A stretch of DNA of 64,000 nt from IMG/VR virus record IMGVR_UViG_3300035113_000077, positions 1 through 64,000 of that record; one strand, written 5' to 3'. This DNA comes from a virus. Position numbers and translations under genes: made by a program. Shown here one piece after another: positions 47,703 through 59,100 of the stretch. The notes below the pieces were generated by a model. The model was not told the DNA's origin and did not search any database. It saw nothing but the letters and a program-made list of their open reading frames with translations. Numbering within the stretch: the first letter of the stretch is position 1; every line of letters begins with the position of its first letter.

Positions 47703-49196
47703 TTATTTTATGATTTGTTTAAGTTTCCGTTCTGCCTTTTCGTATAGGTGTTTTGACCAGTGTTTATTATGCAGGTAATCATTAGGTATTCTGATGATTG
47801 GGATTCCTACTTGCTTGAACGTTTTTCTACGTTGTTCAGCTGCTTCTTCAAATCGATTATATTTGTCCGCGATGTCGAAATAAATAAGTCCTTTTTTCTT
47901 CTTATGCCTACGAACACCGCGCCCAAATTTTTGGATTGCATCCTCTTGACTTTTCTTAGCCGCACCATCAATTACAACATCTAGTCTACTGATGTCAATG
48001 CCTTTCTTAAAAACGGTGTTTGCTATGATGAGCTTACACTCTCCAGCATTCATATCTTGAGCAGCTTCGAATCTTTCTTTGGCATGAATTTTTCCATAGG
48101 CAAGTTGATGCGGAAAGTGCTTAAGTCTACGAGATAAGTCTTCTAAATGAGAAACTCTTTCCACTAATAGTACAATATGCTTTTTACGTTTGATTCCTTC
48201 TTTAATAAGTCTATAAATAATTTCATTTCTTTTATCGCAATCTACAATTAGTTCATTATAATCCCTCTGATACTGTTTTAGTCTAGCCCAACGACCCATT
48301 CTTCCTCTACGTTTTTCTTTCTGATGATTGTGATTTACTTGAACTACTACTCCAAAATCAAGAACTCCCTCTTCTTGACCTCTCTTCAGTGGATAAGAAT
48401 ACACAACTGGCCCACACAATGAATATGCTTTCATCCTAATGTGCTTTTTCTTTATAGCTAAAGTGGCAGTCAATCCAAATATGCAAGGAGCTTTAATTGC
48501 AGCGGTTGTTCTAAACGCTCTTTTGTTCATTGCAAGATGCACTTCATCTACAATGATAACACTAAGAGTTTTTGTCCATTTTCTAAATTCTTTGTTGTTA
48601 CGATACTTATCCATTGTCTGGATAGTAGCTACAGTTATTCTTCTTGGCTTAAACTTGGAATTGCCAACTATTCCAATCTTTTCACCTAACGTGGCTGCCA
48701 ACGATGCTCTTGTCTGTTTTAATAGCGTTAGTTCATCTACTATAAATACTCCACTTCCTTCTAGCCATGAGAAAAACATTCCAGCTATTCTTGTCTTGCC
48801 TGTCCCGGTCGCATTTAAGACGAGACCACCCCCTTGCTCTGAAGTCTCCAACATGGATTTCAAGCAATCGTTTTGAAATAGCCATTTTTTCTCCTTAGAA
48901 GTTTCTCCAGTTCTATTAAAGAACACTGGATCCAAGTCTGTTTCAACTTTAAATTTTATCTTTGTCTTTTTAGTTAGGTCTTCATGGATAGCACGAAAAA
49001 GACCTGCTGGAATTGAATCGTCTCTCTCATCCAGCAGGTTAACGTAACCGTCCCAATCAGTGTACCTATAAGCAGGAGTGAATTGATAGTTTTTTGGTCT
49101 GAAGCGAAGTAGTGGTTTTAGTAGCTTACGTTTTCTTTTACTAAGACTTAAATAGGATACACGATTGTTTAATAGGACGTCGCAAGTTCTTCCCAT
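47703..49196 (-). CDS. UvsW-like superfamily 2 DNA helicase
   Basis: 497 aa. Residues 1-75 match the UvsW N-terminal domain (RFRPKNYQFTPAYRYTDWDG). Walker A NATGTGKT is at 128-135 and the DEVH box at 217-220 (IIVDEVHLAMNK). GLTATL is motif III and FGRGVRRHKKKKG motif VI. UvsW remodels recombination and replication forks. The gene starts 5 bases after a CTGTATAAT motif with no clear ribosome site, so it may be translated from a leaderless transcript. Confidence 0.88.
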   Translation of the reverse strand: MGRTCDVLLNNRVSYLSLSKRKRKLLKPLLRFRPKNYQFTPAYRYTDWDGYVNLLDERDDSIPAGLFRAIHEDLTKKTKIKFKVETDLDPVFFNRTGETSKEKKWLFQNDCLKSMLETSEQGGGLVLNATGTGKTRIAGMFFSWLEGSGVFIVDELTLLKQTRASLAATLGEKIGIVGNSKFKPRRITVATIQTMDKYRNNKEFRKWTKTLSVIIVDEVHLAMNKRAFRTTAAIKAPCIFGLTATLAIKKKHIRMKAYSLCGPVVYSYPLKRGQEEGVLDFGVVVQVNHNHQKEKRRGRMGRWARLKQYQRDYNELIVDCDKRNEIIYRLIKEGIKRKKHIVLLVERVSHLEDLSRRLKHFPHQLAYGKIHAKERFEAAQDMNAGECKLIIANTVFKKGIDISRLDVVIDGAAKKSQEDAIQKFGRGVRRHKKKKGLIYFDIADKYNRFEEAAEQRRKTFKQVGIPIIRIPNDYLHNKHWSKHLYEKAERKLKQIIK

Positions 49197-49201
49197 ATAA
49201 T

Positions 49202-49210
49202 ATTATACAG
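49202..49210 (-). promoter_or_regulatory. CTGTATAAT promoter motif
   Basis: Coding strand GCTACTATCTGTATAATATTATATG. The TATAAT ends 5 bases before the start codon of the UvsW-like gene. GCTACTAyCTGTATAAT matches the site at 28487-28495. Confidence 0.55.
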
Positions 49211-49221
49211 ATAGTAGCTAT

Positions 49222-49608
49222 TTATCTTTCAGGATGAAGAAACGAATGTCCTTTTCCTATTAATTTTGTAATTACATCCACTATCGTATCTGTTGGATTT
49301 AGCTTACAATAAACATCTAGTGAATCATAGTGACTTTGATGTTTTCCTTTATTCTTTTTTGCTAAATGATTCTTCAATGTAATATTTTCCGATAATGATG
49401 GGTGCATTGCCACAGTATCATGGTCACCTAGTAATTGATTGAAAGCATAATCTTCCAATTCAATCGTTCCAAAAATAACATTATTATCTATTCTAATCCA
49501 ATTCACTCTAGAAATTCCTTCCAGTTTTCCTAGAATAGATTTCTGAGATTCATGGTGAGGGTCTTCATGACCTGTTAATGATTCCGAAAAATATCTTAGT
49601 CTAATCAT
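49222..49608 (-). CDS. Hypothetical protein after the hub/fibre gene
   Basis: 128 aa. FSESLTGHEDPHHESQKSIL and KNHLAKKNKGKHQSHYDSLD are His-rich, and the middle is beta-like (INRWI-type strands: VNWIRIDNNVIFGTIELEDY). It overlaps the stop of the hub/fibre gene by 4 bases, so it is probably a tail or virion accessory protein. No family is recognised. Confidence 0.6.
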   Translation of the reverse strand: MIRLRYFSESLTGHEDPHHESQKSILGKLEGISRVNWIRIDNNVIFGTIELEDYAFNQLLGDHDTVAMHPSLSENITLKNHLAKKNKGKHQSHYDSLDVYCKLNPTDTIVDVITKLIGKGHSFLHPER

Positions 49609-50027
49609 TGCTTTGGCAAAACTCCATTGTGCGTTAATATACTTCCTGCAAACAATGTATGAATTGGCAACACTACTAGCTTAACTACTTTCTTAAATCC
49701 AAGATTTTCTACCGATTTAACATTTGATAGATTACCATCAATTGTAAACAACTGTAAATCGCCAGTTAAATTCCAAGGGAGTATATAGCCAATAAATTTA
49801 TTATCTTTCCAAATAGGTATCTCAGTGTAAATTGAGCAACTACCTTTTGACCCATCTTCCAATTCAATCTTTACACAACGTTCTTGTCCAAAAACAATTG
49901 AATCTATTGTACTATGATGAATTGATCTATCTTCAGGATTCGCACCCTTTATAAAGTGCTTCATAGTTACATCAGATCCAAGTATTTCTCCTTCTGATGT
50001 ATGTAATATTTCATCAACTGGAATACA
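49605..50027 (-). other. Hint (intein-like autoprocessing) domain coding region
   Basis: This is the last 140 codons of the hub/fibre gene. They begin at Cys2040 (TGT at 50027-50025) and end THNGVLPKQ. Cys + about 130 residues + His-Asn is the Hint pattern. The residue after Asn is Gly, not Cys/Ser/Thr, which favours cleavage instead of splicing. Confidence 0.7.
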
Positions 50028-53000
50028 TTTACTTCCACCACCAGTTCCACCACCACTTGAAGGTGGACCAGCAGCTGGTGCTGCTGGAACATTAAATGTT
50101 AATGCAATTGTCGTTCCACCTAAAGCAATAAATCCATCAGTCTGACAAGCAATAGCATCGTTTGAACTAGCTGTTGTATGAGCTTCATTTACAAATTCTA
50201 CAAGTGTTCCAGGTATTCTAGCTTTAACTCTTGGATAAAATAAATAGGGGGTTACTCCACCTTGTGACGATGTCAAAATTGTTCCAGTATCTAATGTACC
50301 ACTAAGTATCGTTTGAAAAAATAAATCTGGAAAAGCTAAAATAAATGTAGGCCATGTAATTACTATTCTACCTGTAGCTATTCCCCCAGGCGATACTGCT
50401 GTAGCTGTATACGTAAATAATGGAGTAACTTGATTATCAAACGATGGTGGAATACTTCCCTGTCCACCAATAAATGATGAAGCAATTAAGTTTCCATAGG
50501 GAATGTATAGAATTGGGCTCCAAGGTCCATCACTAAAGAAATCAGTTCTTTTCGACCTAGCAAAGAAAGAATTTCCACTACCAATAATTGGAGCATGTAC
50601 ATTAAATGTCGGTGGCTGAGCCGAACCAGTTACACTAATAGCCCCTGTTGATAAGAAATTTCCATCTGTTGAAATCTGTAACTGTGTTCTACGAATATCT
50701 CCTCGATTTAATTGATCTAAAAATAATACTAAAGCATTTGACAGTTTTTCTCCTAGTGTCATATTAGGAGCAGGTGGACTAGAAATTGGCACAATCGTTG
50801 CTTGACTGTAAGCCCACATTAAATTGAAGAAATACAAATAGAATAATCGCAAGACATTACCATTTCCTAGGTATAGTGTCGCAGCATTACCATATTCTAG
50901 CTGAGCACCCCACACATATAAAACTTGAGCACCTACAGCAATAGTAAATCTTGATCCAATGTATATTCTTAACTTACCACTAGGATTCGAGCCAAATGCA
51001 CCAGAAAATGAAAATCTTTGCCATTGGTTTGTAACAGTTATTAGCTGATCAATAATATTAGTAGTCTGTGGTGAATCTTGAACTACTAATTCAGTTGTTA
51101 TATTGGCTCCAGATGTTTTCAACCAAACTGATACTGTAAAAGTTTTATTAGCTATTAATGGAGCTATTAATGATTGCTGAACTCCTGAATCTGCATTTGT
51201 TCCTTTAGGAGCTAAGTTTATTTGATCAGCAGTTAAAAATCCATTTGGATCAAGAGTAGCATCTGGTGAAACAGTTGTTAAATAATTTACCTTAATTAAA
51301 CTAACTGCTAAATAGAATACTGGTAAATCGCTTGGGAAAGTTATTGATCTAACTTTCTTTGTTGGATCTAAAGCATATTGATAATGATAGACATTTACTG
51401 CACCACCTAATGTGGTTGCAGCTTGAGTAGAATGAGCCATTGCCTTTGCTAATAGCTCATTTGCATTTCCACTAAACAATGTCCAAGCACTATATATTTG
51501 TGAAAATGTTGTCTGCGTTCCATCAACATAAGTTACTGTAATTAAGTCAGTTGTTGTTGGAGCTGCTCCTCCAAGTATTCTTAGTGAGTTATAATAATCT
51601 GGAACTACAGGAACAACTTGTCCTGTACCATACATTATATTCTGAGGTGGAAAACCACCAGCAGCAAAGCTAGATAATTTTGTTGATGGAGCAGCAACGC
51701 CTACTCCAAATATTCCAGGACTACCAGAAGAAATAGGAGTTGCATCTATAGCAGTAAGAACAACTACTCCATTTGTAATTCCAATAATTACATTTCCTTT
51801 TATTTCTATTTGCATCACGTCATTTAGTACAACTGGCCTATTAGTTGATGCAAATAGAATACCTGCTCCATTAACTATTCTAACAATATAAGTATTAGTT
51901 GTATCTCCATAATAAAAATAGCCATTTATTGATCCTAAAGGCCCACTTGCTCTAACACCTACACCCATATTGTTTGTATTTGTAGGAGCCACAGCAATTG
52001 TAGCTTGAGCAAATTGATCTGCTGGATAAGACTGATCTGTTCTTATTGCCAAAGCATGTGAATCAGCAGCTAGTGCTGTAACTGATACTTGTCCTCCTGC
52101 TACTGCAAATGTAGCCTCTACTACTGTCCAGTTTGCAGATAAAGCCCCACCAGCAAATGCATCAGTAATAAAATTACTAGGTTGTGGTCCAAAAGCAAAA
52201 GATACTCCAGCAAAATTCAAAGATGTTCCCAATAAATTTGCAGAATAAGCTGCTGTTTGTAGTCCAGCACCAACTGGATTTCCTTGTAATGAATTATTAA
52301 AAGTTATTCCATCTTGAACTATTCCCTGAAAATTATACGGTAATGACAAAGCTACAGCACCACCAGTTACTGATGGGCCAGAAGACGTAGTCCAAAAATC
52401 AGTATTATCAAATTCTTCTGTTGCTTGGATATAATTTTTAACATTATAGTTATTTACATTAACATCATAGGTACTTGGTGATGTTCCAACTTCCAGTTGT
52501 GCTCCCCATGCAAATATTGCCTGTGCTCCAATTGCCTGTCCAAATGGTGATCTTATCCAAACTCTAACTGAATTATTTGTTCCCGACCCCATTGTTCCAC
52601 TAATAGAAAATCTTTTCCAAGTACTAGTAACTGTTTGTAATGCAGAAAATCCACTTGTAAATGGTGAATCTTCAACAACCATTTCTATTGTTGCCGTACC
52701 CCCAGATGTTCTTAGCCAAGTAGAAAATGTAAATGAAGTTCCAGCAACTGGTAAAGGTTGACTTAGGTCTAAGCTAGGAATATTTACTACTTGAGATAAT
52801 CCATCTAGTGTGTTTATTACTTTTCCGGGTATCTGTAATAAATCAGCATTTGTTGCTAAATTATTTGGATCTAGTGCTGCATTAGCTGAAACACTTACAC
52901 TACCAAAATTTGCCCAAACAGGATTATCAAATTCTTCAGTAGACAATAACAAATTAGGAGATACCCAAAACTGATTAGCTTTTAGTTTGATTAAATCCAG

Positions 53001-56000
53001 CTCCATATCTGTAGGAGTAGAAACTGGTTGTTGCGTTAGAATAGTTGCATTATCTGGGCCCCTTAGTTCTATTCCATAAATATTTCTTATGTCTCCATTG
53101 AAAAATCCTTTTATTCTAGATGAGTCAGCATATAAAAGTTGTGGTGAAGCTGGAGTAATTGGAGCATAGACTCTAAGTACTTTTGATCTACGAGAAATTA
53201 ATCCACCAACATTTAGATTTCTATTTGTAAAAGTTCCCTGTAGTAATCTAAAGTACCAAGTTCCATCAAATCTAGTTCTAGGTAATGTAAATGTTCTAGT
53301 TTGAAATAAGCCCAAACGATCATTATTTGATATTCCCCAGCCAAAATTTGTTTGCCTTGCTTCTATAAATTGTCCTGCCGTTGGAATAAAGCCAGCATCA
53401 ATATAAATATTAGAACTATCAAGTCCTAAGCTAGGTACTGGGCCACCTGATAATGATACTAAATCTAGATCAGTAGTAAAAGCAGAGCCAACATTAGCTA
53501 ATTGAATAGGAGTTGGCTGAACAGCTGTATCTTTTGGCATCAAAACCCCTTCAGGCTTTGGTACAAATGTTGCCAAAAGATTTTCTAGAAATTGAGTTGG
53601 TCCATAATTTAATGTTATATTAGCTTGCTCGGACATTAGTTCAATATACGAAATTGTTACTGAACTAACCATTACTTTAAGATTATTTATATTTCTTTTT
53701 GGAGCATTGATCGTAAAGAATAATCCAGGCCTTGGATAATCTTTATTTACAAAGTCAAAGAAAATATCTCTAATTGGCCCATATGAACCCTGATAGATAG
53801 TATTCGTTCTATCTAGTAAAACAGCTTTTCCTGCTAGCTCACATTCTTCACTAGATCTAGGTAATGGCTTAAAATCGGTCATAATTGTCATTCTATGACC
53901 ATCATCACCTACAACAGAAGCTTCTTTTGCTATAGAAGTTGAATCTTGAACCCTAGCTATAGCAGTTTTTGATTCCCAAGATTGCAAGCGTATTCGTGAT
54001 CCTACTCCTGGTATCGAGTCACTATAGAATTGTAAAACACTACCAGTTCCATCCGATGCTGAACCACCACCTCCTGATTGGCTATTTCCAATAGTAGCTA
54101 TTTGTCGACCTAAGCCAAATCCTAATTCGTAGTCAAATAGACTTCCAACATTATTTGGTAATAGTGGTAATAACCCACCTGATACACCTGATATTCCTGC
54201 AGCAGACAAACTAGCTTGTGGTGGATCAAAAATTTGTGTCCATTGAATGGTTAAATTAGCATTTTTAACATTATATAAAACGTATAAAGCAAACGCAGGA
54301 ACGTTTTGATCTCTTAGTGTAAATCTAGTATCTGTAATTGGTGGCTGAACGTTAACGAAACCAGGCTGCAACGGATTAGTGTTATTTAGATTTATATCTG
54401 ATATTACCCATGTTATATCAGCTGTTGCACTATTTGTTCCACCAGAAATTATAGCGCCGGTAAAACTCTTAAACGTAGAAGTGTATCTGTTAACAGATTG
54501 TCCATTAACAATTGTTCTAAGTATATAATAGTGATTCTGTTGAGTAATTACTGGTGTTCCTACTAATTGACCTAATCTACGTGGTTGTATTTGTAAGCCA
54601 GACGTACCACTTACTGAACTAGCAACAGTAAATCCAGAAGCGGGTCTAATATCAAATCCAAACTCACATTGTCCAGAGCCATTTACTTCAGCAAAGGTAT
54701 TTGCGTTATCATATACTCCACCGATTATTGCTCCAGAACAATTTCCAACAAAGAATATTTCTCCATGCTCCAGAACGATTTTTCTTCCTAAGTCTAATCC
54801 TGTTCTTAGATACTGATAGGTTTCTCCAAAATTATTGGTTCCTCCATTTATATTCAAAGCACCTACAAGAGAAACAGAGTTTACTGGATCTTGTATCACC
54901 CATTTACTAGTGTCAACTGATCCAGATGACCAATCTTCTTTTAGTAATAGATCAGTATCTGTTTGGAATCCAACATATCTAAGTGGAAAGTTTGTCTGAA
55001 AGCCATCTCCTACAAAGTAATCTTCATGGTTATCTGAAGCTTCAGCATCACCAAGAACAAAGACATCATTCACCAGTGGAGTATCGAAAATAGTTGTCTT
55101 TAGTAAGGTAGGATCAAAAGTTTTCTGATTCTGAGTTTCATCATAAGTAATAGGAAAAGCTTGATCTCCCCACGGCTTATAATATAAAACTTTATTTAGT
55201 ATCTTTACTCTATATCTAAATTGATCAGCTAATTCTTTTGCCATTGCGATCCAATTTTTATTTGGATCATATTCCATATAAGGAACTAAGTCACCGGAAG
55301 CAGTTTGAGAAGTAACATCGAAGTATCCTGGTGCTAGTACATTAGCTAAATAGCCCAAGATTTGACCTGCACCCATATTTACAAATGGTGGCAAAATTGG
55401 AACAGCTTTTTGTCCTAATAAATACTCATCTCCTGTAGCTTGAATTAAAAATCTATAGGTCTGAAAATTCATACTAGGAGTAGTAGAATTTAATCCAACA
55501 AAATCTTTTGGAATATCATTAGCTATAAAACCAGTAAACACATAGCGATTATACTGATTACTAAAAACTTGAATATAAGCTTCTCTACTAGGAATAATGA
55601 ATGTATCATCGTTATTGGTTAGGCTAAACTGACACTGAGCAGGCTGATTTAACTTATCTGTAATTGTTAATGAGCCATTATTTACATATTGGGTGTAATC
55701 AATCGTTCTATTTTGACTCTGAGTTACTATTACAGTTGCCCCACTAAAACTATTCCAGTTTGTTTGAAACGTTGTATCTGTTGAAATAATCAAATTCGTA
55801 GTTGGAGCTTGTGGTGTATACTGAACTGGATTCCAAACAATAACATCAATTGGATCGCCTGCTGCTTGTGTTTGAAATATAAATTGAAATGATGCTGCAC
55901 CATTTCCTTTTGATTGTAATCTTATTGGTACAAACTTTGTTCCTGGTTGAATTGTTATCGAACCACCAAGATTATCTAAAATAATTACTGGTTTTGTTCC

Positions 56001-56144
56001 TTGGTTCTTAATCCAACAAGTAGTTACATATGTCTGACCATTAACAGATGGAATTACAGTAGAATGAAAATACTTAGTTACATTTGACCCACCTGAACTT
56101 TGTATTCTAGTGGAGTCTTTATTTGTAATTAATACTTGTAGCAT
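49605..56144 (-). CDS. Large tail hub/fibre protein with C-terminal Hint (intein-like) domain
   Basis: 2179 aa. The N-terminal third looks like a tail hub: a beta domain, then WIAMAKELADQFRYRVKILN and VLYYKPWGDQAF as in gp27/Tal-type proteins. The middle has concanavalin-like modules and repeated carbohydrate-binding-type units that begin with EEFDN (for example TEEFDNPVWANFG and TEEFDNTDFW). Residues 2040-2179 form a Hint domain: N-terminal Cys2040 after a Gly-rich linker (SGGGTGGGSK), and the end LFAGSILTHNG with Asn2173-Gly2174. A Hint domain can cut the chain at its own first Cys. The usual His of the inner block is not clear (SIYTEIPIW). It should be the host-binding tip protein. Confidence 0.75.
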   Translation of the reverse strand: MLQVLITNKDSTRIQSSGGSNVTKYFHSTVIPSVNGQTYVTTCWIKNQGTKPVIILDNLGGSITIQPGTKFVPIRLQSKGNGAASFQFIFQTQAAGDPIDVIVWNPVQYTPQAPTTNLIISTDTTFQTNWNSFSGATVIVTQSQNRTIDYTQYVNNGSLTITDKLNQPAQCQFSLTNNDDTFIIPSREAYIQVFSNQYNRYVFTGFIANDIPKDFVGLNSTTPSMNFQTYRFLIQATGDEYLLGQKAVPILPPFVNMGAGQILGYLANVLAPGYFDVTSQTASGDLVPYMEYDPNKNWIAMAKELADQFRYRVKILNKVLYYKPWGDQAFPITYDETQNQKTFDPTLLKTTIFDTPLVNDVFVLGDAEASDNHEDYFVGDGFQTNFPLRYVGFQTDTDLLLKEDWSSGSVDTSKWVIQDPVNSVSLVGALNINGGTNNFGETYQYLRTGLDLGRKIVLEHGEIFFVGNCSGAIIGGVYDNANTFAEVNGSGQCEFGFDIRPASGFTVASSVSGTSGLQIQPRRLGQLVGTPVITQQNHYYILRTIVNGQSVNRYTSTFKSFTGAIISGGTNSATADITWVISDINLNNTNPLQPGFVNVQPPITDTRFTLRDQNVPAFALYVLYNVKNANLTIQWTQIFDPPQASLSAAGISGVSGGLLPLLPNNVGSLFDYELGFGLGRQIATIGNSQSGGGGSASDGTGSVLQFYSDSIPGVGSRIRLQSWESKTAIARVQDSTSIAKEASVVGDDGHRMTIMTDFKPLPRSSEECELAGKAVLLDRTNTIYQGSYGPIRDIFFDFVNKDYPRPGLFFTINAPKRNINNLKVMVSSVTISYIELMSEQANITLNYGPTQFLENLLATFVPKPEGVLMPKDTAVQPTPIQLANVGSAFTTDLDLVSLSGGPVPSLGLDSSNIYIDAGFIPTAGQFIEARQTNFGWGISNNDRLGLFQTRTFTLPRTRFDGTWYFRLLQGTFTNRNLNVGGLISRRSKVLRVYAPITPASPQLLYADSSRIKGFFNGDIRNIYGIELRGPDNATILTQQPVSTPTDMELDLIKLKANQFWVSPNLLLSTEEFDNPVWANFGSVSVSANAALDPNNLATNADLLQIPGKVINTLDGLSQVVNIPSLDLSQPLPVAGTSFTFSTWLRTSGGTATIEMVVEDSPFTSGFSALQTVTSTWKRFSISGTMGSGTNNSVRVWIRSPFGQAIGAQAIFAWGAQLEVGTSPSTYDVNVNNYNVKNYIQATEEFDNTDFWTTSSGPSVTGGAVALSLPYNFQGIVQDGITFNNSLQGNPVGAGLQTAAYSANLLGTSLNFAGVSFAFGPQPSNFITDAFAGGALSANWTVVEATFAVAGGQVSVTALAADSHALAIRTDQSYPADQFAQATIAVAPTNTNNMGVGVRASGPLGSINGYFYYGDTTNTYIVRIVNGAGILFASTNRPVVLNDVMQIEIKGNVIIGITNGVVVLTAIDATPISSGSPGIFGVGVAAPSTKLSSFAAGGFPPQNIMYGTGQVVPVVPDYYNSLRILGGAAPTTTDLITVTYVDGTQTTFSQIYSAWTLFSGNANELLAKAMAHSTQAATTLGGAVNVYHYQYALDPTKKVRSITFPSDLPVFYLAVSLIKVNYLTTVSPDATLDPNGFLTADQINLAPKGTNADSGVQQSLIAPLIANKTFTVSVWLKTSGANITTELVVQDSPQTTNIIDQLITVTNQWQRFSFSGAFGSNPSGKLRIYIGSRFTIAVGAQVLYVWGAQLEYGNAATLYLGNGNVLRLFYLYFFNLMWAYSQATIVPISSPPAPNMTLGEKLSNALVLFLDQLNRGDIRRTQLQISTDGNFLSTGAISVTGSAQPPTFNVHAPIIGSGNSFFARSKRTDFFSDGPWSPILYIPYGNLIASSFIGGQGSIPPSFDNQVTPLFTYTATAVSPGGIATGRIVITWPTFILAFPDLFFQTILSGTLDTGTILTSSQGGVTPYLFYPRVKARIPGTLVEFVNEAHTTASSNDAIACQTDGFIALGGTTIALTFNVPAAPAAGPPSSGGGTGGGSKCIPVDEILHTSEGEILGSDVTMKHFIKGANPEDRSIHHSTIDSIVFGQERCVKIELEDGSKGSCSIYTEIPIWKDNKFIGYILPWNLTGDLQLFTIDGNLSNVKSVENLGFKKVVKLVVLPIHTLFAGSILTHNGVLPKQ

Positions 56145-56152
56145 TTATTTTC

Positions 56153-59100
56153 CTATGAGTACAAGTAGCCTGCTGCCCCGCCAAATCCCCCACGTGCGCG
56201 ATTGGCTCTAATATTATTTAACCAATCTTCAATGCTACCACCCATACCACCATTACCTAATGGTGCTGGTGATGCCATAGCAGAATTAAGCCCTAGAGCA
56301 GCTAATATCTGATCCATATTTGTTAATGGAGTTCCAGATTGCAACATTTTAACTATCTGAACTAGTGCCTCTATTCTAAGTATTTCTTTGTCCGTTTGTG
56401 CTTCTTGGAGTTTTAATAACTGAGCTTCTAAATCAATTCTAGTTGTTGCCAGGTCAAATATTTGTTTTTCACTATTTACTTTGTAAGTAGTCAATGCAAT
56501 GTCTTGATCCATTTGTTGAAGCTGAATATTCATCTGATTTCTTGCCTGTTGAATCTGTTGCATTTTTGTCATTGCTACTGTTCTTTGATTAACTAAAACT
56601 CCCTGAGTCATAATGTCATATTCAGTTTGAGCTTCATCTGTTAACAACTGCTTTCTATCTCTAAGTAAATCATTCAGTTTTATTGCATCTTGAATTGCCC
56701 CTTGTTCTGCTTCATTCAATGCAGTTGCCTGAGTGTCAGCAAAGTTTCTAAGACTATCAGCTAAGAACTGATTTGCCATAGCTAAGTCTTTAGCATCTCT
56801 TGCAGCTCCAGCAAATTTCTTATACTGATCCATTATATCTTTTAAGCTACCTAACAAGCCTTGGAATTGAGTCGGAGAATTTAAAACTTTTAATTGAAGC
56901 CCAAGATCAATAAACATGGCTTCCTGTTGACGTTGTAAAGCAATAATTTGATCATTGATAGCTTGAGCTTCTTGTTCTAATTGTGCTTTTTGTTTTTTCT
57001 TACTATGTCCTTCTTGCGAAATAACACTTTGACGTAAACTTTGTAGTTGTTGTATTCCTTGCTGAATTCCAGTTGTACCATTTGAAATAGCAGCTTGCAA
57101 ATCAGCCATTTGTTTATTAACACTATTTATAAATTGAGCAGTCTGATTATTCTTATGTCCAATAATTCCACTTAGTATTCCACCAAAAGCCGCGCCTGCA
57201 ACTTGTCCGATTGGGCCAGCAAATTTGCTAAACTTACTAAACATATCTCCAATATCTCCACCAATTCCCATTCCTCCTATTGCACCACCAGCAATATCTC
57301 CGGCTTTACCATGACTAGATCCAATCATTTGAATAAAGCTTCCAACAGCTCCAACAGCCCCTTTTATTCCTTCATTAAATTTTTGCATTGAATCAGACAT
57401 ATCATGCCAATCAAATCCTTTGAAGGCATCTGCCAAATCAGAGAAAGCACCACCATCTTTATCTTGGGCTGATCGTTTTGCGCGAGCGCTACCTAATTGT
57501 TCTAATATCCCACCAGCAGCTCCAACACTTGCCCATCCACCGCGAGTCACTCCAAATTGGCCGATTAAAGAACTTAGTTGCTGAAAAATACTTCCAACAT
57601 TTACCATTACGCTCTTTGACTTAAGCAATTCAATATTCATCTTCATTAATTCTTGAGTTGCTTTAGTCATATTTCCAAGAATTTGAAACCAAAGATTAGA
57701 TAAGGGCATTGTACTATGAAGTAAAGCTTGCTGTTCTTCTTTATATCTTTTTGTTGCTTCAATTTGCATTTGAACAGCATTATTGGATAATGCTACGCCA
57801 CTACCACCTGACATCATTTGGGCAATAGCTTGTTGTCCCTGAAACAGCCCCATTGATCCCTGATAACGACTTTCTGAAAAACTTAATCTTGTCTGAGTTT
57901 CATTTCTTAATAGGTCAGTTAATTCTCTCTCACTTTTTATTCTAGCTTCAATTCTTTTGTTTTCTAATTGTACTAAAGCCTCAGGTGTCTTTTTTCCATT
58001 ATTATATTCTTCTTGAGCTGCAATATTTGATAGCTCTACTTCATGTTTTATTTGAGCTTCTCGTATTGCCATGTATTCGTCGACGCTAACTGTTCTTTGC
58101 TTCAATTGATAGTCTAATAATGACTTATCGTTGGTTAGAATCTCCTGTTGCATTTTCAAATTTTCAGCAATACGCAGCTGATTCGCTTTTATCTCTGAAG
58201 TTACTCCTTGAAGATCTAGTTGCTGATTTTCTTTTGCGAATTTTTCGTTCTCAGCTAATATCTTTTCTTTAGTTTGTACATTAATTATTTTTACTTTCTC
58301 AGCAGTCTGCTGATTCAATAATTTAATTTTATCTTGTTGTTCAGCAGCAAATGAAGCTTTATCTCCACCCTCTTCTGGTTCCTCACCACCCAGCTGAGTT
58401 ATCTGTTGCCTTGCAGCTTCTTGTACTTTTTGTATTTCTAACTTCTTATATTCTGTTAAATACTTTAGCTTAGTTTCATGATCTTGCTTATCTAGTTCTC
58501 TACTTTGATTAAGAAACGATTCTTGTGTTATTAACCCCTGATCATAAGCAATTGTTAGAGCAGATTTCTTTGTTGCAATTGCAGCTTCTTCTTGTTTCTC
58601 TTTTAATTGTGCAACAACTTCATTATATTTAATTGTCAGTTCAGTTACTTTAGCAATACTTTTAGTATTATCTTGTAAGCGTTTATCAAGACCGCTTGTA
58701 GCAGTTTCAGCTTTTTTCAGAGCATCAGGAAATTTTTGAGCAAATAGCTCAATCAAATCATTAGTTGGTTTACCTTCGCTTTGTAGCTCTAAATAAATAT
58801 CCTTCCAAGTATTATTTTTACCAAAAGTCATTCTCGAAGCTTTTTGTTTTCCATATCTTTTTTCAGCTAAAGTTCTTTGAAGATCTTCAGGAACTTTTTC
58901 TTCCATATGACTTCGAGCATCTGTACTAAATTTCAGTTGTGGTTTTCCTGCCATCATTCCTTTAGCTCGTGCCCATGCTTCCACTTCATTTCCAAAATCT
59001 TTTACTGCATTAACTCCAGCTAGTTGATTCCAACCTTCTGCAATTTTATTTACCCAACTAGCTACTTGAACTAATAGGGGTAATATTCCTTCTCCTAGAG

